Origin: JACVRW01 sp963814095
GTDB lineage: Bacteria; Actinomycetota; Thermoleophilia; Solirubrobacterales; Thermoleophilaceae
Reading direction: 5' to 3'
Assembly: GCA_963814095.1 (NCBI GenBank)
Contig: CAWFBT010000024.1
Location: 1 to 64,000, forward strand
DNA: 64,000 nt
Shown here: piece after piece, positions 1 through 17,435 of the stretch
Layout of the letters: every line of letters begins with the position of its first letter
Position numbering within the stretch: position 1 is the first letter of the stretch
Position numbers and translations under genes: made by a program
The notes under the pieces: generated by a model
Told to the model about the DNA's origin: nothing
Seen by the model: the letters and a program-made list of their open reading frames with translations, nothing else
Database searches by the model: none

Positions 1-29
1 AGCCGCAGCCGTCCCTTTCTTGCCGAGAG

Positions 30-48
30 CACCGGGCCTCGCCCGGTG
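30..48. repeat. GC-rich perfect hairpin at the left edge
   Basis: Arms CACCGGGC (30-37) and GCCCGGTG (41-48) pair perfectly around a CTC loop. No T tract follows, so it is not a typical intrinsic terminator. A similar hairpin (arms GCACCCGGC and GCCGGGTGC) lies after rplQ at 32526-32546, so this may be a member of a dispersed intergenic hairpin family. The gene to its left is outside the window. Confidence 0.45.
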
Positions 49-151
49 CGAACGGACAGAGTCGAGCCGCGCCGGCAAATATTCCCAGCGCCTCGGGACG
101 GGGTCCGTGATGGCCGAGCGAAGCCCGCTTTTGCGGGCCGGCAAACGCCCC

Positions 152-181
152 TTGAGGGGGCGGGACTTAGTCTGCTATTCT
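152..181 (+). promoter_or_regulatory. candidate rpoB promoter with leader hairpins
   Basis: TTGAGG (152-157) and TATTCT (176-181) lie 18 bp apart and resemble -35 and -10 boxes, leaving a 5' leader of about 65 bases before rpoB. Two short hairpins precede or overlap it: GCCCGC/GCGGGC (123-128/133-138) and CGCCCC/GGGGCG (146-151/157-162). Nothing coding is convincing in 1-253. The promoter is a pattern match only; rpoB may also be read from an upstream rplJL promoter outside the window. Confidence 0.35.
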
Positions 182-253
182 GGTCGGTCGCGCTTTGCGC
201 CCGTTCCGCCCCTCGCCCGCCGTTGTCTTTTCTAGCTCGAAGGAGTCGCCGTC

Positions 254-3859
<3,606 letters not shown>

Positions 3860-3868
3860 GGACTCACT

Positions 3869-7942
<4,074 letters not shown>

Positions 7943-7967
7943 CTCGTTTGCAGGATTCGGATTGATG

Positions 7968-8002
7968 AGCGCCGCGGCCTTTGGTCGCGGCGCTTGTCTT
8001 TC
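7968..8002 (+). terminator. intrinsic terminator after rpoC
   Basis: Arms AGCGCCGCG (7968-7976) and CGCGGCGCT (7986-7994) form a perfect 9-bp stem with a nine-base loop, followed by TGTCTTTC. It sits 26 bases after the rpoC stop and before the convergent HAD-like gene. Confidence 0.75.
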
Positions 8003-8015
8003 GGCAGGTCCAGAG

Positions 8016-8054
8016 GTCCTGACTTTGGCCGCTATATACCTACGAAGTCAGGAC
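8016..8054. other. inverted repeat with an A/T-rich loop between convergent genes
   Basis: GTCCTGACTT (8016-8025) pairs perfectly with AAGTCAGGAC (8045-8054) across a 19-base loop containing TATATA. It lies between the rpoC terminator and the end of the HAD-like gene. It could terminate transcription from the - strand or be a small operator; no T tract is present on either side, so the role is open. Confidence 0.45.
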
Positions 8055-8096
8055 TTGATCGCATCCGCGAGATCGGCCCGGCGCGCCCCGGTCAAG

Positions 8097-8603
8097 CTAG
8101 GGCCGGGCGACCTCCTGGGCCCACGCCAGCAGCCGCTCCACGTGCGCATCCGTGAGCCCCTCGGCCGGGTCGGTCTCCACCAGCAGCGTCGGCGCGGAGC
8201 GCCACGCCGCCCAGGACCGGCAGGTCTCGTCCAGGTTGTCGTCGATCCAGGCCGCCGGGCGGTCGCCGGCGTACTCATCGATCGCGTCGACCTTCCAGTG
8301 GGCGGATCCGAACACCGCGCGGCCGTCGAAGGTCAGCGTGGGGAGGTCGCGGAAGGGCAACTTCAGCAGGTAGGGCAAGTGCTCATTGGCACGTTCCTCC
8401 CAGCCCGTGGCCCAAACGAGGTCGAAGCTTTCAGCTAGGCTGACCAGCCTCGCCCCGACGTCGTCGGGAATGCAGTGCGCGACGCCGTCGATCCAGTGCA
8501 GGGGACCGGGCAGGGTGCCGTCTCCGGGTGCAAACCCGAAGAGGCTTATCACCCCGTCCACGTCAACGAACAGGATCGGCTGTCGTGAGAGTGTTGGTTC
8601 CAA
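8097..8603 (-). CDS. HAD-like hydrolase family protein
   Basis: 168 aa. The N-terminus holds the HAD nucleophile motif as LFVDVDGV (two Asp in DxD register), followed by an ATGWE segment matching the position of HAD motif II and a downstream WIDDN that fits the acidic motif IV. This pattern resembles the small HAD-like domain found in so-called Swiss-army-knife RNA-repair proteins, where many members are of unknown substrate. The Lys expected for motif III is not certain. It is convergent with rpoC, and 153 bases of divergent promoter region separate it from the membrane protein at 8757. The general family is well supported; substrate is not recognisable. Confidence 0.75.
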   Translation of the reverse strand: MEPTLSRQPILFVDVDGVISLFGFAPGDGTLPGPLHWIDGVAHCIPDDVGARLVSLAESFDLVWATGWEERANEHLPYLLKLPFRDLPTLTFDGRAVFGSAHWKVDAIDEYAGDRPAAWIDDNLDETCRSWAAWRSAPTLLVETDPAEGLTDAHVERLLAWAQEVARP

Positions 8604-8756
8604 GGTTTCGTTGTCTTGTTACTGAGGTAGCCAGATAGTTGACGATCGGTTCGCCTTCTCATTCAAGCGGGAGGCGTGCGGGCCGATACCACGAAGTACA
8701 GGTTGGGAACCCGCCAGTCCCGCCGGACCTACTCGAGACCATCTCTTAGATAACTA

Positions 8757-9620
8757 GTGCTCCTACTCGGAATCCTGCTCGCGTCCCTGTGCGCGCTCGC
8801 CACCAACGTGGCCTTCCTGCTCAAGCACCGCGGTGCCTGCGCGGCGCCGGACGTGTCCCTGAGGCACCCGGTGAGCAGCGCGGTCGGCCTGTTCCGCTCC
8901 AGGTGGTTCGCGGTCGGCATGGGCGTGGCGCTCGGGGCGTGGCTGCTCCATGTTGGCGCGCTCGCAATGGCGCCGCTGTCCGTCGTCCAAGCGGTGATCG
9001 CTGGCGGGCTCGTCTTCCTCACGGTGCTCGCTGAGCGTTGGTTCGGCTGCTCGGTCGGACTCCGTCAGTGGGCGGGCGTCGGCCTCACCGCGCTCGGCCT
9101 CGTGCTGCTCGCGGCCACACTGCCGACGAGCGGCGGCGGCCACGCCAGCTACTCGATGGCCGCCATGATCGCCTTCGAGTCGGCGCTGCTCGCGCTCGGC
9201 ACCTTCCTCGTGCTGTCGAAGAAGCTCGGCTCGCACGAGCACCACGGCGTGATGCTCGGCACCGCCGCGGGAATCCTCTTCGGCGTGTCCGACGTCGCGA
9301 TCAAGGCGCTGACGACGTCTGTCGGCGACGAGGGCATGCTGGGCATGCTCTCGCCCTGGCTGCTCACCTGCGTGATCGCCTCGGTGATCGCCTTCTATGC
9401 GTCCGCGCGCGGGCTCCAGAAGGGCGAGGCCGTCCCGGTCATCACGCTCACGAGCGCGGCCGCGAACGTCACGGCGATCAGCGGCGGCATCCTCGTCTTC
9501 GGCGATCCCATGCCGGGCAACACCCTGGGGATCGTCCTGCAGAGCTTCGCCTTCGTGCTCGTGATCGTCGCCGCCGCGCTTACGCCGGCGCCGGTGCGCG
9601 CGGCGCGGGCGACGGCCTAG
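8757..9620 (+). CDS. DMT-superfamily membrane protein, NIPA/EamA-like
   Basis: 287 aa, about nine hydrophobic helices with short loops and small polar caps, typical of drug/metabolite-superfamily transporters. The internal pattern (MAPLSVVQAVIAGGLVFLT, then FGVSDVAIKALT) resembles NIPA-like proteins, some of which are linked to magnesium transport; the substrate here is not known. The GTG start at 8757 opens directly on a helix and has no Shine-Dalgarno; TAGATA at 8747-8752 could be a -10 box for a leaderless or near-leaderless message. It ends in CTAG at 9617-9620 and faces the alpha/beta hydrolase gene, with a 37-bp palindrome between them. Confidence 0.75.
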   Translation: MLLLGILLASLCALATNVAFLLKHRGACAAPDVSLRHPVSSAVGLFRSRWFAVGMGVALGAWLLHVGALAMAPLSVVQAVIAGGLVFLTVLAERWFGCSVGLRQWAGVGLTALGLVLLAATLPTSGGGHASYSMAAMIAFESALLALGTFLVLSKKLGSHEHHGVMLGTAAGILFGVSDVAIKALTTSVGDEGMLGMLSPWLLTCVIASVIAFYASARGLQKGEAVPVITLTSAAANVTAISGGILVFGDPMPGNTLGIVLQSFAFVLVIVAAALTPAPVRAARATA

Positions 9621-9663
9621 CCGACGCCAAGCATTCTCGGCCGGCCGCCCCCCGGCTGAAGCG

Positions 9664-9700
9664 TGACGAGTTTCTATCGCCAGGCGAAAGAAACTCGTCA
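9664..9700. repeat. 37-bp palindromic element, copy 1
   Basis: A near-perfect palindrome: outer arms TGACGAGTTTCT (9664-9675) and AGAAACTCGTCA (9689-9700) pair without mismatch, and an inner TCGCC/GGCGA pair surrounds a single A. A second copy with three base differences lies at 52654-52690. The right end supplies the TGA stop of the alpha/beta hydrolase read on the - strand. It lies between two convergent genes and could act as a bidirectional transcript end, but it lacks a T tract. Confidence 0.85.
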
Positions 9701-10513
9701 AACCTCGGCGGCGACGGCCTCCTCGCTTACCCGATTGGCATGCGCGAAGGCGATGATGGCTTCGCTCAGCAGCTCCGGATCGTCGGACATCGGCACGTGC
9801 CCGAGCCCCTTGAGGTAGCGCAGCTCGCAGTTCGGGATCAGGCGCTCGAAGCGGCGGCCCTGGCGCGGCAGCAGGATCACGTCGCGCGTGCCCCACAGGA
9901 TCAGCACCGGACAGGTGATGTCCGGGAGGCCGGCCGCCTGCAGGTCGACGGTGGCGTCGAGCGTGCGGTCGAATCCGGGCGCGTTCGCGAAGAGCTCGAA
10001 CTCCTCGATCATCTCGTCCGGGTCGGCGCGCCAAGGGCGAGCGACGGGTGGGCCTGCGCACATGGTGCGGGTAACCGGGTTCCGCAGCAGCGCCGGGGGC
10101 GGCGGCGCATTCCGTGTCATCCACCGCATGCCGAGCAAGATGCCGCGCGCCCAGTCGCTCTCGCGCGCGTGTAGAAGCCCAGCCGGTGAGATCGGCACGC
10201 ACGTGCGCGCGCGGCCGCGGCGCGCCAGGATGAGCGCGATCCAGCCGCCGAGCGAGTTGCCGGAGATGTGCGCGGTCTCGAAGCCGGCCTCGTCCATCGC
10301 TTCCTCGACCGCGTCGGCCAGCCGCTCGGGATTGCAGCCTTCGTTGTCCGGGAGCGGCGATGAATGGCCGAAGCCGGGCAGGTCGGGCGCGAGGACGTCG
10401 AACCGCTCCTCGAGCAGTGGGAGCATCGGCCGCCAGCCTCGCCAGGTATGGCCGATGCCGTGGACCAGGACGAGCGGATCTCCCGATCCGCCGCGGTGTA
10501 GATCGAGCTCCAT
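9698..10513 (-). CDS. alpha/beta-fold hydrolase
   Basis: 271 aa with the alpha/beta-hydrolase fold in order: oxyanion strand LVLVHGIGHTW near residue 15, PDLPGFGHS near 45, nucleophile elbow GNSLGG near 88, acidic residue in LWGTRDVILL near 212 and the catalytic His in KGLGHVPM near 240. The nucleophile is Ser. Such enzymes hydrolyse esters, lactones or related bonds; the substrate cannot be read from sequence. The ATG start at 10513 is 22 bases from the divergent cupin start. The stop codon TGA is contributed by the outermost bases of the 37-bp palindrome, so the present C-terminus (EEAVAAEV) may have been set by that element. Confidence 0.85.
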   Translation of the reverse strand: MELDLHRGGSGDPLVLVHGIGHTWRGWRPMLPLLEERFDVLAPDLPGFGHSSPLPDNEGCNPERLADAVEEAMDEAGFETAHISGNSLGGWIALILARRGRARTCVPISPAGLLHARESDWARGILLGMRWMTRNAPPPPALLRNPVTRTMCAGPPVARPWRADPDEMIEEFELFANAPGFDRTLDATVDLQAAGLPDITCPVLILWGTRDVILLPRQGRRFERLIPNCELRYLKGLGHVPMSDDPELLSEAIIAFAHANRVSEEAVAAEV

Positions 10514-10535
10514 GAAGCAACCCTACGATGCGGGG

Positions 10536-10898
10536 ATGGACGACGCGATCGATCTCGCACAGAAGCTCGGCAAGCTCGACGAAACCTGGAGCCCCGGAAT
10601 CGTGGCCCGGATGAACGACCTCAAGATCGTGGTCGTGAAGGTGGAGGGCGAGTTCGTGTGGCACAAGCACGACGACACGGACGACTTCTTCCTCGTCCTG
10701 AAGGGCCGGCTCAGGATCCAGTTGCGCGACCGCGACGACGTGGTCCTCGAGCCGGGCCAGCTCTACGTGGTGCCGCGCGGCGTCGAGCACCGGCCGCGGG
10801 CGGACGAGGAGACGCACGTGCTCCTGATCGAGCCGATGGGCACCCCGAACACCGGAGACGCTGGCGGAGAGCGAACCGCCGCTGAGAAATGGATCTAG
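10536..10898 (+). CDS. small cupin-domain protein
   Basis: 120 aa, a single beta-barrel cupin. Motif 1 appears as FVWHKHDDTDDFFLVLKG with the HxH...E metal-ligand spacing, and motif 2 as LYVVPRGVEHRP with the final His. Stand-alone cupins of this type bind a metal and serve as dioxygenases, isomerases or binding proteins; no specific role is visible. The ATG at 10536 was chosen because TACGAT (10524-10529) ends six bases upstream, as in a leaderless promoter; an in-frame ATG at 10512 would overlap the divergent hydrolase start. The gene ends 23 bases before rpsL and may be read into it. Confidence 0.8.
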   Translation: MDDAIDLAQKLGKLDETWSPGIVARMNDLKIVVVKVEGEFVWHKHDDTDDFFLVLKGRLRIQLRDRDDVVLEPGQLYVVPRGVEHRPRADEETHVLLIEPMGTPNTGDAGGERTAAEKWI

Positions 10899-10911
10899 GC
10901 GCTGCTAGCAT
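10882..10911 (+). promoter_or_regulatory. candidate rpsL promoter inside the cupin 3' end
   Basis: CTGAGA (10882-10887) and TAGCAT (10906-10911) are 18 bp apart. The -10-like box ends ten bases before the rpsL ATG, so the transcript would have almost no leader. There is no Shine-Dalgarno before rpsL, which fits a leaderless start. Pattern match only. Confidence 0.3.
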
Positions 10912-10921
10912 CACCCGCCGC

Positions 10922-11317
10922 ATGCCCAGCATCAATCAGCTCGTCCGCAAGGGCCGCCACAAGCCGAAGAAGAAGGTCTCGACGCCGGGTCTCAAGTCCG
11001 GCCAGGGCCGCAAGAAGCGCATCGCCGCGCCGCAGCGGCGGGGCGTCTGCACGCGCGTCTATACGACCACGCCGAAGAAGCCGAACTCGGCGCTTCGCAA
11101 GGTCGCGCGCGTGCGCCTCACGAACCAGATGGAGGTCACCGCCTACATCCCGGGTGAGGGCCACAACCTGCAGGAGCACTCGGTGGTGCTCGTGCGCGGC
11201 GGCCGCGTCAAGGACCTCCCGGGCGTGCGCTACAAGGTCGTGCGCGGGACGCTCGACGCCGCCGGCGTCTCCGAGCGCAAGAAGGCCCGCTCGCAGTACG
11301 GGGCCAAGGCCAGGTAG
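10922..11317 (+). CDS. rpsL: 30S ribosomal protein S12
   Basis: S12, 131 aa, lies at the decoding centre of the small subunit. The universally conserved block TTTPKKPNSALRK and the loop GGRVKDLPG are intact, including the lysines altered in streptomycin-resistant mutants. Between the N-terminal NQLVRKG and PQRRGVCTR there is a longer lysine-rich loop than in E. coli (about nine residues more), a difference known for many Gram-positive S12 proteins. The ATG at 10922 gives the family N-terminus MPSINQLVRKG; an earlier in-frame ATG would add a non-conserved leader overlapping the cupin gene. rpsG begins two bases after the stop. Confidence 0.98.
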   Translation: MPSINQLVRKGRHKPKKKVSTPGLKSGQGRKKRIAAPQRRGVCTRVYTTTPKKPNSALRKVARVRLTNQMEVTAYIPGEGHNLQEHSVVLVRGGRVKDLPGVRYKVVRGTLDAAGVSERKKARSQYGAKAR

Positions 11318-11319
11318 CC

Positions 11320-11790
11320 ATGCCGCGCCGCGCAGCAGCAGCGATCCGCCCGATCGACGCCGACCCGATGTACGGGTCCAAGCTCGTTCAGCAGCTGATC
11401 AACAAGGTGATGGTCGACGGCAAGAAGTCGATCGCCGAGCAGATCGTCTACGACGCGCTCGACATCCTCTCCAGGCGCACCAACCAGGACCCGGTGCCCG
11501 CGCTCGAGGAGTCGATCAAGATTCTTACGCCGACCCTGGAGGTGCGCTCCCGGCGCGTCGGCGGCGCGACCTACCAGGTGCCCGTCGAGGTGCCCCAGCG
11601 CCGCGCCCGCACGCTCGCCGTGCGCTGGCTCGTCGAGTTCGCGCGCTCCCGGCGCGAGAAGTCGATGTCGGAGCGGCTCGCCGGCGAGCTCGGGGACGCC
11701 CACTCCCAGCAGGGCGGGGCCTTCAAGCGGAAGGACGACATCTTCCGCATGGCGCAGGCCAACAAGGCCTTCGCCCACTACCGCTGGTAG
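11320..11790 (+). CDS. rpsG: 30S ribosomal protein S7
   Basis: S7, 156 aa, the usual length, binds the 3' major domain of 16S rRNA and organises the 30S head. Family blocks include LINKVMVDGKKSIAE, the segment GGATYQVPVEV and the C-terminal KRKDDIFRMAQANKAFAHYRW. It follows rpsL by two bases, so the two are translated from one message. The str operon order breaks here: instead of fusA, a palindrome-containing spacer, a SnoaL-like gene and an antisense membrane gene follow. Confidence 0.98.
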   Translation: MPRRAAAAIRPIDADPMYGSKLVQQLINKVMVDGKKSIAEQIVYDALDILSRRTNQDPVPALEESIKILTPTLEVRSRRVGGATYQVPVEVPQRRARTLAVRWLVEFARSRREKSMSERLAGELGDAHSQQGGAFKRKDDIFRMAQANKAFAHYRW

Positions 11791-11832
11791 CAGCGACGCG
11801 ATAGGCGGCGCCTGGCGGGGTCATCGGCCGCT

Positions 11833-11849
11833 CGCGTGCGGAGCACGCG
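11833..11849. repeat. CGCGTGC palindrome of a dispersed intergenic family
   Basis: CGCGTGC (11833-11839) and GCACGCG (11843-11849) pair around GGA, flanked by GCT on the left and TCGC on the right. The same GCTCGCGTGC...GCACGCGTCGC framework recurs between rpsC and rplP at 21071-21098. The spacer 11791-11933 begins with GCGACGCGATAG just after the rpsG stop, and a related GACGCGATAG follows the rplQ stop. No gene is seen in the spacer. Confidence 0.55.
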
Positions 11850-11933
11850 TCGCGACCTGCTTCCCCCGCCATGCTTGCCTCTCGCGCCGCTGCTACCAGC
11901 GGTGGGCGTCGTCTCGGCGACAATGCCTGGGCA

Positions 11934-12365
11934 ATGCGGTCGCCCGACTGCGACACGGTCCTCCGCGCCATCGCCGCCTACAACCGGGGTGACGTCGACG
12001 CATTGTGCGAGTTCATGGCGCCAGACGTGGAGTTGCGCCCGCCCGTGTCCGCGCTCCGGGGCGTCGCATACCGGGGACACGAGGGAGTCCGGCAATGGTT
12101 CGCCGACCTCGACGAGAGCTTCAGCCGCGTGCGCATCGAGCCGATCGAGCTCACCGACCTCGGTGGGCTCGTGCTGGCGCTCACGTCGTTCGAGGCCAAG
12201 GGAGGGGAGAGCGAGGTCGAGTTCGACTCGGAGCTCGGCCTGCTGCTTGAAGTGGACGACGGGCGGATCGTGAGCTGGAGGGGCCACTTCAACCACGCTG
12301 CTGCTCGGGCTGAGGCCGAGGCGCAGGCCTCCACGCGAGACCGACCAGGCCCGCCGCCAGCGTAA
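11934..12365 (+). CDS. SnoaL-like (NTF2-fold) protein
   Basis: 143 aa. The sequence has the NTF2/SnoaL layout: an N-terminal helix with AAYNRGDVDALCEFMAPDV, then RGHEGVRQWFADLDESF and a C-terminal sheet ending in VSWRGHFNHAAARAEA. Members range from polyketide cyclases and ketosteroid isomerases to binding proteins; the family cannot be narrowed. The ATG at 11934 is preferred because the conserved domain starts there; GACAAT nine bases upstream may be a -10 box. An in-frame ATG at 11871 would reach back into the palindrome spacer. The gene lies between rpsG and fusA on the same strand, and its 3' end overlaps the antisense membrane gene by 77 bases. Confidence 0.7.
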   Translation: MRSPDCDTVLRAIAAYNRGDVDALCEFMAPDVELRPPVSALRGVAYRGHEGVRQWFADLDESFSRVRIEPIELTDLGGLVLALTSFEAKGGESEVEFDSELGLLLEVDDGRIVSWRGHFNHAAARAEAEAQASTRDRPGPPPA

Positions 12366-12864
12366 GCACCCCGCCCACGATCTCGAGCGTCAACCCCGGC
12401 CCGGCCGCCGCCTCCGCGCCCTCGAAGTTACGACCGATCGCGCCGGTCTCGTCGGTCACGGGCAGGTCCACGAGCAGCGCCCAGAGCAGCACGAGTGCTC
12501 CGATCGCCACCAATGCGAAGGCGGCGGGGCGCGATCGGCCCGGGCCGGCGCCCCACGCCATCAGCGCGGTCAGCAGCGCGAGCAGGATGAAGGCGCCGCC
12601 GTTTCGCTCGAATCCACTCAGCTCGCAGCGGTCGGCGAGCTCTGGATTGGTGTCCTGGATGACCTCGCAGCTGCCGCTTGCGACGTCCACCGTGGCGACC
12701 GCGGTGAACTCCGTTGCGACGAGCAGCAGAGCGCCCGCGAGACCGAGCGCCAACACCAGTAGAGGCGCGGCTTGCAGGGTGTTTTGAGCACCCTTGCGCC
12801 TGCTACCATCACGGGTCGCTTCGCGGGCGGTCTCCCCCCATCGCCCGTGGCCCCGCTCAGCCAC
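12289..12864 (-). CDS. four-helix membrane protein of unknown function
   Basis: 191 aa with four predicted transmembrane helices: residues about 33-55 (LLVLALGLAGALLLVA), 92-107, 113-131 and 160-178, and a short extracytoplasmic loop containing two Cys (SCEVIQ...DRCELSG) that could form a disulfide. The N-terminus is basic and the C-terminus Pro/Arg-rich. No catalytic motif is recognised. It lies antisense between rpsG and fusA, its tail overlapping the SnoaL-like gene, and its start is 134 bases from the fusA ATG, so its promoter shares the fusA upstream region. Coding potential is supported by the clean hydrophobic pattern rather than by homology. Confidence 0.6.
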   Translation of the reverse strand: MAERGHGRWGETAREATRDGSRRKGAQNTLQAAPLLVLALGLAGALLLVATEFTAVATVDVASGSCEVIQDTNPELADRCELSGFERNGGAFILLALLTALMAWGAGPGRSRPAAFALVAIGALVLLWALLVDLPVTDETGAIGRNFEGAEAAAGPGLTLEIVGGVLTLAAGLVGLAWRPAPRPQPEQQRG

Positions 12865-12944
12865 GCGGGGGCAGGCGGTAGCTCACTTCGATGGAGTCCT
12901 CTACGACATAGAACTCGTCCGGGTGAGCATCGCGTGCAGCACTG

Positions 12945-12965
12945 GGCCCGGAACGGGCCTTTTTT
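12945..12965 (+). terminator. intrinsic terminator in the fusA leader (possible attenuator)
   Basis: GGCCCG (12945-12950), loop GAA, CGGGCC (12954-12959), then six T (12960-12965): a textbook Rho-independent terminator ending 33 bases before the fusA ATG. Too little sequence remains between it and fusA for a full promoter, so fusA transcripts must cross it. A six-codon open frame starts at 12891 (ATG to TAG at 12911) upstream of it. Confidence 0.75.
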
Positions 12966-12998
12966 CTGCTCAGAGACGCGACGACGGAACAAGAACTC

Positions 12999-15113
<2,115 letters not shown>

Positions 15114-15179
15114 GGGGCAAGCAGATGGCTCGGCCAGCTGTGCGCCTTTCAAGTAACCGAGTATGTTTCGCTAGTTCGC

Positions 15180-15196
15180 TTCCGAACGTTTCGGAA
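15180..15196. promoter_or_regulatory. inverted repeat in the tuf leader
   Basis: TTCCGAA (15180-15186) and TTCGGAA (15190-15196) form a perfect 7-bp inverted repeat with a CGT loop, 33 bases before the tuf start. It lies between the fusA stop and the strong tuf ribosome-binding site AAAGGAG (15213-15219). It could be a DNA operator or an mRNA hairpin; no T tract follows. No clear promoter is seen in this 115-base gap. Confidence 0.45.
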
Positions 15197-15228
15197 TCGA
15201 GAAGAGTTTGAGAAAGGAGTAGTTCGAG

Positions 15229-16416
<1,188 letters not shown>

Positions 16417-16440
16417 ACGCCCTCTGACAGAAGATTCCAA

Positions 16441-16470
16441 GGGGCGGGCTGCACTTTCTGAGCCCGCCCC
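16441..16470 (+). terminator. 10-bp hairpin between tuf and rpsJ
   Basis: GGGGCGGGCT (16441-16450) and AGCCCGCCCC (16461-16470) pair perfectly around a ten-base loop, 25 bases after the tuf stop and 19 before rpsJ. GAATCTGTCC follows, so there is no proper T tract. It could attenuate read-through from tuf into the S10 operon or serve as an rpsJ leader structure. Confidence 0.55.
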
Positions 16471-16488
16471 GAATCTGTCCGCGAGCCC

Positions 16489-16812
16489 ATGGCAACACTC
16501 ACGCAGAACAAGATCCGCATCCGGCTAAAGGCCTACGACCACTCGGCGATCGAGACGGCTGCCAAGGAGATCGTCGAGACGGCGGTGCGCACCGGCGCTT
16601 CGGTGTCCGGACCCGTGCCCCTACCCACCGAGAAGAACGTGTACTGCGTGATCCGGTCCCCCTTCAAGGACAAGGACTCCCGCGAGCACTTCGAGATCAG
16701 GACGCACAAGCGGCTGATCGACATCCTGCAGCCCACCCCGAAGACGGTGGACTCGCTGCAGCGCCTCGATCACCTGCCCGCCGGCGTTGACATCCAGATC
16801 CAACTCATCTGA
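16489..16812 (+). CDS. rpsJ: 30S ribosomal protein S10
   Basis: S10, 107 aa, is part of the 30S head and, in bacteria where studied, the NusE antitermination factor. The family blocks KIRIRLKAYDH, GPVPLPTEKN and HFEIRTHKRLIDI are all present. The ATG at 16489 gives MATLTQNKIRIRL; there is no evident Shine-Dalgarno. Its stop overlaps the rplC start (TGATG). It opens the long S10-spc-alpha block. Confidence 0.98.
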   Translation: MATLTQNKIRIRLKAYDHSAIETAAKEIVETAVRTGASVSGPVPLPTEKNVYCVIRSPFKDKDSREHFEIRTHKRLIDILQPTPKTVDSLQRLDHLPAGVDIQIQLI

Positions 16813-17435
16813 TGGCTGGGCTGATTGGCAGAAAGATCGGTATGACGCAGGTCTTCGACCCCGAGGACGGCCGCGTCGAGCGCGTGACCGTGCTCGAGGC
16901 GGGCCCCTGCTTCGTCACCGCGATCCGGCGCGAAGACCGCGACGGCTACGACGCCCTGCAGCTCGCCTTCGGCGAGGTCACCGAGAAGAAGCTCAACAAG
17001 CCCAAGCTCGGCCACCTCAAGAAGGCGGGCGTCGGCAACCTCAAGTACCTGACCGAGTTCCGCGGCGACCCCGGCGAGGCCGAGGTCGGCAACGAGGTCA
17101 AGGTCGACGCCGTGTTCGAGAAGGGCCAGACCGTCAAGGTCTCGGGCGTCTCGAAGGGCAAGGGCTTCGCTGGCACGATCAAGCGCCACAACTTCCACCG
17201 CGGGCCCGTCTCGCACGGCTCGCACAACGTGCGCGCGCCCGGCTCGATCGGCGCCTCCGCGGACCCCGCGCGCGTGTTCAAGGGCATCCGCGGCCCCGGT
17301 CAGATGGGCAACAAGCGCGTGACCCAGCGCGGCCTCGAGGTCGTCGACGTGCTGGCCGACCGCAACCTGCTGCTGCTGCGCGGCTCCGTGCCCGGCCCCA
17401 AGGGCTCAGTCGTAGAGATCCGGAGCGACTCCTGA
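16812..17435 (+). CDS. rplC: 50S ribosomal protein L3
   Basis: L3, 207 aa, an early 23S rRNA assembly protein whose long loop reaches the peptidyl-transferase centre. The family N-terminus LIGRKIGMTQVF and the conserved HGSHNVRAPGSIGASADPA and GPGQMGNKRVT loop are intact. The ATG at 16812 shares one base with the rpsJ stop, and the stop in turn overlaps the rplD ATG, so the three are translationally coupled. Confidence 0.98.
   Translation: MAGLIGRKIGMTQVFDPEDGRVERVTVLEAGPCFVTAIRREDRDGYDALQLAFGEVTEKKLNKPKLGHLKKAGVGNLKYLTEFRGDPGEAEVGNEVKVDAVFEKGQTVKVSGVSKGKGFAGTIKRHNFHRGPVSHGSHNVRAPGSIGASADPARVFKGIRGPGQMGNKRVTQRGLEVVDVLADRNLLLLRGSVPGPKGSVVEIRSDS

Noticed and set aside
1..253. Two short frames in the rpoB leader (71 and 73 codons)
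   Set aside because: They cross three hairpins and the candidate promoter and have no ribosome-binding site or recognisable sequence.
9038..10174. A 378-codon + strand frame over the transporter and hydrolase genes
   Set aside because: It runs through the palindrome and in the wrong frame of one gene and antisense to the other, with no coherent fold.
10922..11317. Longer S12 loop as a novelty
   Set aside because: A longer lysine-rich loop at this place is already known for S12 of many Gram-positive bacteria.
16441..16470. Strong Rho-independent terminator after tuf
   Set aside because: The stem is perfect but GAATCTGTCC, not a T run, follows, so only a hairpin of uncertain role is claimed.
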